Notes: generated by a model not told the origin, from the letters alone. A stretch of 64,000 nt of DNA from Bacillus sp. V2I10 (GCF_030817055.1 NZ_JAUSYV010000001.1:3434001-3498000); one strand, 5' to 3'; shown: positions 32,876 to 41,764, counted from the first letter of the stretch. Translations and numbers: made by a program.

Positions 32876-33466
32876 TTAAATCCCTATGAATTCTTTGACT
32901 TCTTTCAATCCTCTGTAAGCCTTTGACCATACACTATTTTCTTCAAGATACTTTTCGCCTTTTTCCGTCAGCATTGGTCCTATCATATAAATGTGCGGTC
33001 GATTATCCGAGTATTCAATACCTTGTAAATAATTCTCTCTGGTTAAGAATCTTACTGCTTCATCAAATTCAGTCGGAGTAACTGGGAAGTCGTCATCTGT
33101 TAATGGAGTATTGCCATTAGATATTTCCTTGAGGATCGCGTATCTCAACTTTTCTTTGTTCATCATCGGCCTCCTTCTGTATTCACTATTAACAAAATCC
33201 AGTATTTCTTGATACAAGGACTCGTCATAGAAATGTTGCGGATATACATCAGCAATTCTGCTTATATCGCTCGAGTAATTATATAATGAGACATGCACAA
33301 TATCTGGAATAGAAAGAGCTTCGCTTTTATTCAAGTATTCTTTTTCTGAAAACTCATTAATAAACGTGTTGTAAAAATCGTTTCTTGCTGATATTTCGTC
33401 AAAATTCCAGGAAGAATTAGTATCTTTGTGATTGATTGCAAATTGAAAACACTCTTCGTTACTCAT
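32876..33466 (-). CDS. YjcQ-domain protein with N-terminal extension and internal start
   Basis: The 196-residue frame has two parts. Residues 101-196 (MNKEKLRYAILKEISNGNTP, FPVTPTEFDEAVRFLTRENY, IYMIGPMLTEKGEKYLEENS) are a complete YjcQ protein, a winged-helix-like family of prophage and mobile regions. Residues 1-100 (MSNEECFQFAINHKDTNSSW onward) are not recognised. A strong internal ribosome binding site, AAGGAGGCCG, stands right before the Met codons at 33163-33166, so the YjcQ part can be made alone. Either two genes became fused or both forms are used. The leader carries the SD-covering hairpin also seen at 32169. Confidence 0.75.
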   Translation of the reverse strand: MSNEECFQFAINHKDTNSSWNFDEISARNDFYNTFINEFSEKEYLNKSEALSIPDIVHVSLYNYSSDISRIADVYPQHFYDESLYQEILDFVNSEYRRRPMMNKEKLRYAILKEISNGNTPLTDDDFPVTPTEFDEAVRFLTRENYLQGIEYSDNRPHIYMIGPMLTEKGEKYLEENSVWSKAYRGLKEVKEFIGI

Positions 33467-33475
33467 TTTTCCACA

Positions 33476-33507
33476 CCACCTTTGCCCTATAATTCAACAA
33501 AAGGTGG
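33476..33507 (-). promoter_or_regulatory. SD-sequestering leader hairpin, copy 2
   Basis: In the RNA, CCACCUUU pairs with AAAGGUGG over 8 bp; the 3' arm is the Shine-Dalgarno sequence of the gene starting at 33466. The loop (UGUUGAAUUAUAGGGC) repeats that of copy 1. Further upstream both copies share AGAGG(T/A)AAA and TATGTATTGAGTTTG. Confidence 0.6.
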
Positions 33508-33756
33508 ATTTTACCTCTTTTTTACAAACTCAATACATAATGTTCATGATGTAGAAGTTCTCACAGATAAGCCCCTTTTCTTTTCATGAAAGACTACGTT
33601 TAGGGTTTGTACATAAGCCAAAGAGTTAAGCACCACCTTATTTCTCCTATGTTATTTAAAATTCACATGCAAGAGCTTGTTATCATTTAAAACTGCACGG
33701 TTGCACGGCGGATTTTACTAGCATAGGTTTGCTGAAAAGCTAGACATCAGCTAAAA
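33508..33756. other. Intergenic stretch with shared leader sequence
   Basis: The right-most part (33508-33540) continues the leader homology with 32198-32230, including CAAACTCAATACATAA. A repeat-like AAGCCCCTTTTCTTTTCATG lies at about 33567, and TTGCACGG occurs twice near 33694-33710. No gene is seen. Confidence 0.5.
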
Positions 33757-34116
33757 TTAATATCCTATTTTTAAAGATGAAAATTTCTTATTGGATTCTT
33801 CAGCTTCTATATAATTTAATATCTGAGGAATTTCTAGTTTTGACGTATATTGAAGCGTTTTTGTTCGGGTAGTTTGTTTATGATTTTGAACTTTCTTTTC
33901 ACCTACGTTCAATTGTTCAAAAAGAAAATGACTTATATGACTTAGTACATCTGCTGTTCCGTGGATTCTAAGACGAGGACGGGTATATTTAATAGACTTA
34001 CTGTAGGATGTATCTAATGAATGATGCAATTTGATATAGGTTTTAATAAATACCTCTTCATCAAAATATCCTTGTGGATATGGTTTATCTTCATGGTTAT
34101 TTCCTACCCATCCCAT
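33757..34116 (-). CDS. LAGLIDADG-endonuclease-like fragment
   Basis: From the ATG at 34116 about 119 residues read GYFDEEVFIKTYIKLHHSLD, then RPRLRIHGTADVLSHISHFL and TLQYTSKLEIPQILNYIEAE. The alternation (acidic F-D-E loop, K..RPRLRI.G...L..I...L) resembles one repeat of a LAGLIDADG homing-endonuclease-like protein. No good ribosome binding site is present, and the N-terminus abuts a truncated integrase at about 34125, so the gene is probably cut short. The assignment is tentative; it could be another small DNA-binding protein. Confidence 0.4.
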   Translation of the reverse strand: MGWVGNNHEDKPYPQGYFDEEVFIKTYIKLHHSLDTSYSKSIKYTRPRLRIHGTADVLSHISHFLFEQLNVGEKKVQNHKQTTRTKTLQYTSKLEIPQILNYIEAEESNKKFSSLKIGY

Positions 34117-34133
34117 ATTTTTAATTCTCAAAA

Positions 34134-35215
34134 CAAAATAAGGACCCGCTCACTCAGAAATATAAACTGAAATCAAAAGGTGGCTTCAAAACAAAACCTG
34201 AGGCAAAATTAGCTGCTGCGAAAGAAGAATTGAAACTTGCGGAGGGATTCGAACAAGCTCCTGCAGCTCTTAAAACATTTTTGCAGGACTGGTTAACTGA
34301 ATATAAAAAGGGAGAAGTGAGAAAAAACACTTACATTCTACATGAACGTAATATTGCAAAACACATTCTTCCATATTTTAAAAACATCCGTCTTTCTGAT
34401 GTAAAACCGATTATGTATCAAAAATTTTTAAACCATCTGACAGCTCAAGGTTACAGTAAACGGACCGTTGAAATAATCCACACAACCATGAATAATGCGC
34501 TTAAAAAAGCTGTAATATTAGGAAAGCTTGAAAAAAACCCATGCGTAGGTGTAACGATTAAAGGTAAGAAAAAAGAATCCTCTTTGCGCTTTATTGAGTC
34601 GCAAGACATCTCTCGCTTTCTGCAAGAAGCTTATAAATATGACTATATTTATTGGATTTTTTTTAAAGTGCTTATTGAGACTGGAATGCGAAAAGGGGAA
34701 GCCGCTGCATTAAAGTGGTCGGATGTAGACTTAAAAGAAGGATTAATCTCAATCAATAAAACGCTTGATTTTAAGGCGGAAAACCATTTTGAATTATTTG
34801 GTGATCCTAAAACTTTAAGTTCTAGACGAACCATCACAATCAGTAATAGCTTAGTAAATGACTTTTACTATCACATGAAATATCAAAATCAAAATAGAAT
34901 TGCCCTGAATGAAGTGTACCATCATGATCTTAATTTAGTATTGTGTCGGAATGATGGGGATATTATGCCAAATTCAACTTTATTCAATGCCTTTGAACGT
35001 ATTTTGAAACGCGCCGATCTTCCCAAGATACCAATCCATTCATTACACATACTGTTTTACTTTTGGAATCAGGTGCTGATATGAAATATATTCAGGAGCG
35101 GTTAGGTCATGGCAGCATTCAAATTACATCAGATGTTTATGCCCATATCTCCAAAAAGATTGAAAAAGATACTATGGGTAAATATGAAGAGTATATGAAA
35201 AATGTCTTAAAGTAA
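34134..35215 (+). pseudogene. Tyrosine integrase (phage/ICE type), truncated and frameshifted
   Basis: Coding similarity starts abruptly in the arm-binding domain (NKDPLTQKYKLKSKGGFKTK). It continues through the SAM-like core-binding domain (FLQDWLTEYKKGEVRKNTYI) and the catalytic domain with the first Arg in ETGMRKGEAAALKWSDVD. At about 35042 the frame breaks: IHSL-HTVLLLESGADMKYI needs seven extra bases, and the lost bases encode the Arg-His of the HxxR motif. The last part (ERLGHGSIQITSDVYAHISK) keeps the catalytic Tyr. With no N-terminus and a missing active-site Arg, it is dead. It lies next to glnA. Confidence 0.85.
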
Positions 35216-35218
35216 TTA

Positions 35219-35281
35219 TTTTTTGGTCAAATTTTGGTCGCACATCAATTGGAAATGAAATTAACCAATTTGACCAAAAAA
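35219..35281. repeat. 15-bp inverted repeat downstream of the integrase
   Basis: TTTTTTGGTCAAATT (35219-35233) and its exact complement (35267-35281) flank 33 bases that contain a further TTGGTC. It may be a terminator for the integrase or part of an old attachment site. Confidence 0.5.
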
Positions 35282-35287
35282 CAAAAG

Positions 35288-35314
35288 ACCCCTGACACCA
35301 ATGGCATCAGGGGT
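35288..35314 (-). terminator. glnRA terminator
   Basis: ACCCCTGA and TCAGGGGT pair over 8 bp. On the minus strand the hairpin is followed by CTTTTGTTTTTT, a clear Rho-independent terminator 10 bp after the glnA stop. Confidence 0.88.
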
Positions 35315-35323
35315 TTGAAGGTA

Positions 35324-36658
35324 TTAATATTGAGACATATACTGTTCTCTTTCCCAAGGGTGAACTTGAGTACGGAACATATCCCATTCAATTTCTTTCG
35401 CTTCCATGAAGTGCTCGAACAAATGCTCGCCAAGGGCATTGATGATAACTTCATCCGTTTTTAATAGATCTAATGCTTGAGCAAGTGTAGCAGGAAGATC
35501 AACGATTCCGTTCTCTACACGCTCTTCTTTTGTCATTACATAGATGTTGCGGTCAATCGGTTTTGGAGCTCCAAGATTGTTTTTGATTCCGTCAAGGCCT
35601 GCTGCAAGCAATACAGACATTGCTAAGTATGGGTTAGCAGAAGGGTCAACGCTGCGTACTTCTACACGAGTGCTTAGACCGCGTGAAGCTGGAATACGAA
35701 TTAACGGACTTCTGTTTTGTGCTGACCAAGCAACATAGCAAGGTGCTTCGTAGCCAGGAACTAAACGTTTGTATGAGTTAACTGTCGGGTTCGTAACAGC
35801 CGTAAAGTTTGGTGCATGCTTAATGATGCCAGCGATGAAATGTTTAGCTGTTTCGCTTAATTCAAGGTCGCTGTTTTTGTCATAAAAAGCATTTACGCCG
35901 TTTGTGAATAGTGATAAGTTCATGTGCATTCCAGATCCGTTTACACCAAATAATGGTTTTGGCATGAATGTAGCATGCAGACCATGTTTGCGGGCAATTG
36001 TTTTAACAACAAGTTTAAACGTTTGGATATCGTCACAAGCTTTTACTGCACCAGCATATTTGAAGTCAATTTCATGCTGTCCAGGTGCTACCTCATGGTG
36101 GGAAGCTTCAATTTCAAAGCCCATTTCTTCAAGCTCAAGCACGATGTCGCGGCGGCAGTTTTCGCCAAGATCCGTTGGTGCTAAATCAAAGTAGCCGCCA
36201 TGGTCGTTTAGTTCAAGAGTAGGTTCGCCTTTTTCATCAAGTTTGAATAAGAAAAATTCCGGCTCAGGTCCAAGATTGAAATCTGTGAATCCTAAGTCTT
36301 CCATTTCTTTCAGCATACGTCTTAAATTGTTACGAGGGTCCCCATCAAATGGAGTTCCATCTGGGCTGTAAATATCACAAATAAAACGTGCTACTTTTCC
36401 TTTTTCAGAAGTCCATGGGAAGATAACGAATGTATCGATATCAGGGAAAAGATACATGTCAGACTCCTCAATGCGGACGAAGCCTTCAATTGAAGATCCA
36501 TCAAACATACATTTGTTGTCCAAAGCTTTTTCAAGCTGACTTACTGGAATCTCAACGTTTTTAATTGTTCCCAGGATATCCGTAAACTGCAGACGGATAT
36601 ATTTTACGTTTTCTTCTTGTACCAATCGTACAATATCTTCTTTCGTATACTTAGCCAT
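35324..36658 (-). CDS. glnA: Glutamine synthetase, type I
   Basis: It joins glutamate and ammonia with ATP to make glutamine, in the cytoplasm as a dodecamer. The 444 residues are standard for the Gram-positive GSI-alpha form without the adenylylation insert. Visible motifs are MFDGSSIEGFVRIEESDMYL (latch and substrate loop), GPEPEFFLF, EVAPGQHEIDFKY (metal-binding Glu), NGSGMHMNLSLF and NRSPLIRIPASRG. GGAGAGGATTTTTCAAA gives the start. It forms an operon with glnR just upstream. Feedback-inhibited enzyme also serves GlnR and TnrA as a nitrogen signal in B. subtilis. Confidence 0.98.
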   Translation of the reverse strand: MAKYTKEDIVRLVQEENVKYIRLQFTDILGTIKNVEIPVSQLEKALDNKCMFDGSSIEGFVRIEESDMYLFPDIDTFVIFPWTSEKGKVARFICDIYSPDGTPFDGDPRNNLRRMLKEMEDLGFTDFNLGPEPEFFLFKLDEKGEPTLELNDHGGYFDLAPTDLGENCRRDIVLELEEMGFEIEASHHEVAPGQHEIDFKYAGAVKACDDIQTFKLVVKTIARKHGLHATFMPKPLFGVNGSGMHMNLSLFTNGVNAFYDKNSDLELSETAKHFIAGIIKHAPNFTAVTNPTVNSYKRLVPGYEAPCYVAWSAQNRSPLIRIPASRGLSTRVEVRSVDPSANPYLAMSVLLAAGLDGIKNNLGAPKPIDRNIYVMTKEERVENGIVDLPATLAQALDLLKTDEVIINALGEHLFEHFMEAKEIEWDMFRTQVHPWEREQYMSQY

Positions 36659-36724
36659 TTTGAAAAATCCTCTCCTAACAATACAAAGATATATTTATGT
36701 TTAATTTAAGTGAAGCTTAGTTCA

Positions 36725-37129
36725 TTAGTGAAAAAATCTGGACATATCCCCCTGTCTGAGTGATGACCTTTGAAAACGCCCTGCCTGCATAAGTTCAGCT
36801 TTCAGCAATTTTCGCAATTCAGCATCAGAAAGATCCGGTTTTTCCACTTTTTTAGGCTGTTCATCATTAGGCAAATCAAATCGTTCTTCTTTCTTAGAAA
36901 AAATTTGCTTAATGCCTGCCATATTGACGCCTTGTTCAATAAGGCTTCTGATTTCAAGCAGTTTGTCTACATCATTAAATGAAAATAATCGTCTGTTTCC
37001 TTCAGTTCTAGCAGGAAAAATCAGGCCATTTTCTTCATAATATCGAATTTGTCTGGCAGAGAGTTCTGTCAGCTGCATGACAATTCCGATCGGGAATAAG
37101 GGCATCGTGCGTCGAATTGTATCACCCAT
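36725..37129 (-). CDS. glnR: Glutamine synthetase repressor (MerR family)
   Basis: GlnR represses glnRA and other nitrogen genes under nitrogen excess, activated by feedback-inhibited glutamine synthetase. From the ATG at 37129 (AAGGAGGGAATACA upstream) it has 134 residues. The MerR helix-turn-helix is MQLTELSARQIRYYEENGLI with the wing RTEGNRRLFSFNDVDKL, followed by a dimer helix and a C-terminal autoinhibitory tail (LKAELMQAGRFQRSSLRQGD). An apparent upstream extension to 37171 crosses the promoter and is rejected. Confidence 0.96.
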   Translation of the reverse strand: MGDTIRRTMPLFPIGIVMQLTELSARQIRYYEENGLIFPARTEGNRRLFSFNDVDKLLEIRSLIEQGVNMAGIKQIFSKKEERFDLPNDEQPKKVEKPDLSDAELRKLLKAELMQAGRFQRSSLRQGDMSRFFH

Positions 37130-37159
37130 TGTATTCCCTCCTTTTCTTAACTTATTCTT

Positions 37160-37210
37160 ATTATATTCCATGTCATATAATGTGTCAACAACATGTTAGG
37201 AAAAATAACA
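37160..37210 (-). promoter_or_regulatory. glnRA promoter with GlnR/TnrA boxes
   Basis: The minus strand has TTGACA (37183-37188), a 17-base spacer and TATAAT (37160-37165), a consensus sigma-A promoter. A perfect GlnR/TnrA site TGTTA-N7-TAACA lies at 37194-37210 just upstream, and a degenerate one (TGACACATTATATGACA) covers the -35 and spacer. This doublet matches the known B. subtilis glnRA arrangement. Confidence 0.88.
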
Positions 37211-37220
37211 TACATTAACA

Positions 37221-38489
37221 TTATAAATGAATGAGTTCTTTTTGAAGAAGATGATCTATAGCTGAGCATATGGCAATTTTTACGTGAGAATAGGTTAATC
37301 CCCCTTGTACATAGGCCGTAAATGGCGCACGCAGCGGTCCGTCAGCTGACAGTTCAATACTTGCACCCTGTATGAAAGTACCTGCTGCCATTATGACATC
37401 ATTTTCATACCCCGGCATATAACTTGGATATGGTGTCACGTGAGAGTTAATCGGGGATGCGTATTGAATAGCCTGACAAAAAGCAACCATTAAATCCGCC
37501 TGATTAAATTGCACTGATTGTATAAGATCAGTCCGGACAGCATCCCACGAAGGATTTGTATTGAGTCCTGCCATTTCAAGTATCGCCGAAGTAAATACTG
37601 CTCCTTTAAGAGCTTGTGCGACTACATGCGGAGCAAGGAAAAAGCCCTGGTACATTTCCTGAAGACTATATAATGAAGCACCTGCTTCTGCTCCGATGCC
37701 CGGTGATGTCATTCTGTATGAGCATGCCTCTATTAAATCCGTTCTTCCCACTAAATAACCGCCTGTCTTGGCAAGTCCTCCTCCGGGATTTTTAATGAGA
37801 GAACCCGCCATTAGGTCCGCACCTGCATGGCAGGGTTCCAGCTCCTCAACAAATTCCCCGTAGCAATTATCAACAAAAACGATCATTTCATTCTTAATTG
37901 ATTTTACAAAATCGATCATTTCTTTTATTTCAGCAATTGTGTAGGATGGCCTTGTTGCATAACCTTTAGAACGCTGAATGCCGATCATTTTTGTCTTATC
38001 CGTGATTGCCGCTCTGACAGCTTCAAAATCTACTTTTCCATCTTCTTTTAAATCCACTGCCTTATAACCGATTTTAAATTCACTAAGCGAACCGACTCCG
38101 CTCCCCCGAATTCCAACAATCTCTTCAAGCGTATCGTATGGCTTTCCGGTTATGTAAAGGAGCTCGTCAAAAGGGCGGAGGACTCCAAACAAAGCAATGG
38201 AGATTGCATGCGTGCCTGAAATGATCTGAGGACGTACAAGCCCCGCCTCGCCTCCAAAGACATCTGCGTATATTTTCTCCAGCGTATCCCGCCCATGGTC
38301 ATCATACCCGTAACCTGTTGAAGGAATAAAATGTGAATCGCTTACTTTGTGATCTCTGTAGCTTTTCAGCACACGGTACTGATTTAGTTCCATTCTTTCG
38401 TCGATCTTTTTATGAATCTGTCCTATTTTTTCTTCTGCCTGATTAGATAGCTGTGATATTTTCTCTCCAAATTTTAGTTGTTTAAACAT
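37221..38489 (-). CDS. ynbB: PLP-dependent methionine gamma-lyase-like protein (YnbB)
   Basis: This PLP enzyme of 422 residues is of the aluminium-resistance/Cys-Met-metabolism family. Its true role is uncertain. It has RPQIISGTHAISIALFGVLR (cofactor pocket), VDNCYGEFVEELEP and the lysine in GSLIKNPGGGLAKTGGYLVG. The ATG at 38489 is chosen; an open extension upstream lies inside hflX. Its start overlaps the end of hflX by 8 bases, so the two are coupled. The position between hflX and glnR is conserved in Bacillus. Confidence 0.93.
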   Translation of the reverse strand: MFKQLKFGEKISQLSNQAEEKIGQIHKKIDERMELNQYRVLKSYRDHKVSDSHFIPSTGYGYDDHGRDTLEKIYADVFGGEAGLVRPQIISGTHAISIALFGVLRPFDELLYITGKPYDTLEEIVGIRGSGVGSLSEFKIGYKAVDLKEDGKVDFEAVRAAITDKTKMIGIQRSKGYATRPSYTIAEIKEMIDFVKSIKNEMIVFVDNCYGEFVEELEPCHAGADLMAGSLIKNPGGGLAKTGGYLVGRTDLIEACSYRMTSPGIGAEAGASLYSLQEMYQGFFLAPHVVAQALKGAVFTSAILEMAGLNTNPSWDAVRTDLIQSVQFNQADLMVAFCQAIQYASPINSHVTPYPSYMPGYENDVIMAAGTFIQGASIELSADGPLRAPFTAYVQGGLTYSHVKIAICSAIDHLLQKELIHL

Positions 38490-39765
38490 TGCTGCTGCCC
38501 TTTCTGTTGTACATCTGTATATGCCCGGCAACTGAGTGTGCGGGCAAATAGTGTCCTTGTATTTCGTATTGATTTGTTTCTTCATTAAATGCAAAATGTC
38601 CGACCATCGTTTCAGTCTTAATAAGGGATAGGAGTCTGCCTTCACTCGACGGGACTTCAATGCTGAATAGCTCCATTTGCTCGACTGAAACAGATTGGAT
38701 CTTCTGTTTAAGAAGACCGATGTCACTCTCGCTGAATGCACTGATCAAAACATGGTCAGCTTTTGGCGATGGAACGAACTCTATTGACTTCTTATCTTTT
38801 TTGTTGTATACAGTCAGGACGGGGATGGCAGTAACCTTCAATTCATCAAGAAGCTTGTATACTGTTTTTTCATGATTTTGATAGTCATCATTTGAACTGT
38901 CAACAACATGAAGAATGAGGTCTGCTTCTTTTACTTCTTCCAAAGTAGATCGGAATGCTGCAACTAATGTAGTCGGCAAATCCTGAATAAATCCAACCGT
39001 ATCTGTAAGCAGGGCTTGATACCCCGAAGGCAGCGTCATTTTTCTGGTCATAGGATCTAATGTAGCAAAAAGCAAATCCTCTTCAAATGTGCCTGCATCT
39101 GTAATTCTGTTAAAAAGTGTGGATTTGCCTGCATTGGTATAGCCAACGAGGGCAATTTGGAATGCCTGATTTTTCTTCCGTCTCTCGCGGTACCGATTAC
39201 GGTGGCTGACAATGGCAGAAAGCTGAAGTTTAATTTCATGTATTCTGCTTCGGATGTGCCTTCTGTCGGTTTCCAGCTGAGTTTCACCCGGCCCTCTTGT
39301 TCCAATACCGCCGCCTTGACGGGAAAGGTTTATGCCTTGTCCGCTTAGTCTCGGCAATAAGTATTGAAGCTGTGCAAGCTCAACTTGAAGTTTACCTTCT
39401 CTTGACTTTGCACGAGTCGCAAAAATATCAAGTATCAATTGCGTCCGGTCTATTATCTTTATATCAAGTGCAGCCGTCAGATTACGCTGCTGGCTTGGGG
39501 AAAGCTCATCGTTAAATATAATTAGGTTCGGTTCAAGTTCTTCTGAAAGAGCAATCAGCTCCTCCACTTTGCCTTTTCCTATGTATGTAGCCGGATGTAT
39601 TCTTTCTCTTTTTTGAGACAGCTGTATCAGAACTTCACCATTTGCCGTTTTCGTTAATGAAGCGAGCTCACTCATTGTATATTGAAAGGCCTCGTCATCT
39701 AATTTAGGCAGCTGACAGCCAACCAGAATGACTTTTTCGATTTCAGAATATATGTTCTCTTTCAA
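38482..39765 (-). CDS. hflX: Ribosome-splitting GTPase HflX
   Basis: HflX binds the ribosome and dissociates stalled or heat-damaged 70S particles. The 427-residue protein has the N-terminal HflX domain (VEELIALSEELEPNLIIFND), a glycine-rich linker LSGQGINLSRQGGGIGTRGP and the G domain with GYTNAGKSTLFNRIT (G1), TDTVGFIQDLP (G3) and NKKDK (G4). The start is a TTG with AAAAGGATG upstream. It is the first gene of the hflX-ynbB pair. Confidence 0.96.
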   Translation of the reverse strand: MKENIYSEIEKVILVGCQLPKLDDEAFQYTMSELASLTKTANGEVLIQLSQKRERIHPATYIGKGKVEELIALSEELEPNLIIFNDELSPSQQRNLTAALDIKIIDRTQLILDIFATRAKSREGKLQVELAQLQYLLPRLSGQGINLSRQGGGIGTRGPGETQLETDRRHIRSRIHEIKLQLSAIVSHRNRYRERRKKNQAFQIALVGYTNAGKSTLFNRITDAGTFEEDLLFATLDPMTRKMTLPSGYQALLTDTVGFIQDLPTTLVAAFRSTLEEVKEADLILHVVDSSNDDYQNHEKTVYKLLDELKVTAIPVLTVYNKKDKKSIEFVPSPKADHVLISAFSESDIGLLKQKIQSVSVEQMELFSIEVPSSEGRLLSLIKTETMVGHFAFNEETNQYEIQGHYLPAHSVAGHIQMYNRKGSSNV

Positions 39766-39946
39766 ACGTGTATCATCCTTTTCAGCAATAATTTTGCACT
39801 ATCATCATAACAAAAAAAACAGGAATTCACTAATTGTTTCCTATATACAGCGTTATATGAAAGAAAATGGTTGCATTTCTCCATGACGCCATATAAAATC
39901 AAAAACGGTTACAACTAGAAAGCGCATTAGCAAAGGGGATACAGGT

Positions 39947-40549
39947 ATGACTTGGGAAGTATTAAGCATCATTGGAACAATTGCGTTTGCTGTCAGCGGA
40001 GCAATTGTTGCGATGGAAGAAGAATATGATATTTTAGGCGTATATATATTAGGGATCGTTACCGCTTTTGGGGGCGGTGTGATCAGAAATCTGCTGATCG
40101 GCGTGCCAATTTCCGCCCTCTGGGAACAGGGTATGCTTTTTCAAATAGCTTTGATTGCAATGACGACCGTTTTCTTATTTCCGAATAACTTACTTAAACA
40201 CTGGCAAAGATGGGGAAACCTGACGGATGCAATCGGGTTATCCGCATTTGCCATACAAGGGGCCTTATATGCAACAGAAATGAATCATCCTATAAGTGCA
40301 GTTGTCGTAGCAGCTGTCTTAACTGGAAGCGGCGGGGGAATCATCCGTGATCTTTTAGCAGGACGCAAACCGCTTGTCTTAAAATCTGAAATTTATGCAG
40401 TATGGGCTGTCCTTGCGGGTCTCGTCATTGGTTTTGACCTTGCAGAGTCTTCCATTCATCTTTATACACTCTTTGTATTGCTGGTAGCATGCAGGGTGCT
40501 CTCATATTCGAATAAATGGCGATTGCCGAACAAATCTATTCATCATTAA
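39947..40549 (+). CDS. TRIC-type (UPF0126) cation channel family protein
   Basis: The 200-residue membrane protein consists of two repeats of three helices. Each carries the glycine-rich motif, TAFGGGVIRNLLIG and LTGSGGGIIRDLLAGRKPLV, which define the prokaryotic TRIC (trimeric intracellular cation) channel family. It probably conducts monovalent cations. AAAGGGGATACAGGT precedes the ATG. It is a lone plus-strand gene between hflX and spoVK. Confidence 0.9.
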   Translation: MTWEVLSIIGTIAFAVSGAIVAMEEEYDILGVYILGIVTAFGGGVIRNLLIGVPISALWEQGMLFQIALIAMTTVFLFPNNLLKHWQRWGNLTDAIGLSAFAIQGALYATEMNHPISAVVVAAVLTGSGGGIIRDLLAGRKPLVLKSEIYAVWAVLAGLVIGFDLAESSIHLYTLFVLLVACRVLSYSNKWRLPNKSIHH

Positions 40550-40550
40550 T

Positions 40551-40571
40551 AAAGCCGCACACAGCGGCTTT
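40551..40571. terminator. Bidirectional terminator
   Basis: AAAGCCGC and GCGGCTTT pair over 8 bp with a 5-base loop, with T-tracts on both strands. It serves the convergent TRIC-channel and spoVK genes. Confidence 0.85.
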
Positions 40572-41520
40572 ATTCTTTTATGATGAGATCCTGGCTTTTA
40601 ATTGTCATCAAGTCATTACGCTGATATTGATCTGATGTAAGAAGTCTCATAGCTTGAGATCTGATCGATTTTTCAATGACATTTCGAACATATCTTCCAT
40701 TTGAAAATTTTGCAGGAGCCATGTTTGTTTTAATCATATTTAAATGATCACGAAGCTTCCACTCCGCTTCTTTGCTGAATGTGTATTCCCGTTCAATCAT
40801 CATTCTTTTCGATATCTCCATCAGCTGTTCTACGGAATAGTCAGGAAAATCCACGACTAGCGGAAATCTTGAATGAAGACCAGGGTTAAGGGTGAGGAAA
40901 TGATCCATTTCTTTTGAATAGCCCGCTAAGATTAAAACAAATTCATGCTGCTTATCCTCCATATGCTTAACAAGCGTATCAATCGCTTCTTTGCCGAAAT
41001 CCTTTTCTCCACCGCGTGCAAGTGAATATGCTTCATCTATAAAAAGTATCCCGCCAAGTGATTTTTTAATCAGATCTCTTGTTTTTTGTGCTGTATGCCC
41101 AATGTATTCTCCGACTAAATCTGCCCTTTCAGCTTCAATCAAGTGTCCTTTTGAGAGCACATTCATTTGAAAAAACAATTTGCCGATCAGCCTGGCAACT
41201 GTCGTTTTTCCTGTTCCCGGATTTCCTTTGAACATCATATGAAGAGATTGCTTTCCAGCTTTAAGACCTTGTTCCTCACGCTTTTTATTGATATAAATCC
41301 ATGCATAAATTTCTTTTAGCATCCGTTTCATTTCTTCCATGCCTACAAGAGTGTTTAATTCAGCTTCCATTTCATCAAGAATGACATGCTGAGGCTGTGT
41401 TTTCGGAATTTTAATTTCATAGGATGTTGATTCGCTGATTTTCTCATGATACGTCTTTTTTTGTCCATTCAAAATCACATTAATTTGACCATTGTTTTTA
41501 AATGTGACTGCTTGATCCAA
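40570..41520 (-). CDS. spoVK: Stage V sporulation protein K (AAA+ ATPase)
   Basis: SpoVK is a CbxX/CfqX-type AAA+ ATPase made in the mother cell and needed for spore maturation. The 316 residues include the Walker A MFKGNPGTGKTTVARLIGKL, Walker B GGILFIDEAYSLARGG, sensor region VLILAGYSKEMDHFL and the arginine finger area NPGLHSRFPL. The start is a TTG behind GAGGTGAACATCT. Mother-cell (sigma-E) control is expected, but I could not identify the promoter with confidence. Confidence 0.95.
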   Translation of the reverse strand: MDQAVTFKNNGQINVILNGQKKTYHEKISESTSYEIKIPKTQPQHVILDEMEAELNTLVGMEEMKRMLKEIYAWIYINKKREEQGLKAGKQSLHMMFKGNPGTGKTTVARLIGKLFFQMNVLSKGHLIEAERADLVGEYIGHTAQKTRDLIKKSLGGILFIDEAYSLARGGEKDFGKEAIDTLVKHMEDKQHEFVLILAGYSKEMDHFLTLNPGLHSRFPLVVDFPDYSVEQLMEISKRMMIEREYTFSKEAEWKLRDHLNMIKTNMAPAKFSNGRYVRNVIEKSIRSQAMRLLTSDQYQRNDLMTIKSQDLIIKE

Positions 41521-41724
41521 AGATGTTCACCTCACATTCTTTTACTACTATACGTTGCAGCGGGCAAAATCGTGACAAATGCCTATATAAAATTATGAAA
41601 ATTATTTTAACTGTTAAAAAAATTGTTGATAAATGTGATGTTTTGTAGTATTGTGCGCTTTCCCGAGAAATATTTTCTCTTATTTCCTTATGCACTAAGG
41701 GGGAATAACTATCAAAATCAAAAT

Positions 41725-41757
41725 AAAAGCAGCCTCCATTATGCTGAAGACTGCTTT
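41725..41757 (-). terminator. hfq terminator
   Basis: On the minus strand AAAGCAG and CTGCTTT close an extended, imperfect stem (CAGCATAATG loop area) followed by TATTTTGATTTTG. It begins a few bases after the hfq stop. Confidence 0.7.
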
Positions 41758-41764
41758 CATATTT

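Noticed and set aside
35219..35281. Firm attachment site for the dead integrase
   Set aside because: The inverted repeat is clear, but I found no second copy of any core sequence in the window, so an att call is not supported.
41558..41640. Sigma-E promoter for spoVK
   Set aside because: Candidate boxes were too weak and spacing uncertain.
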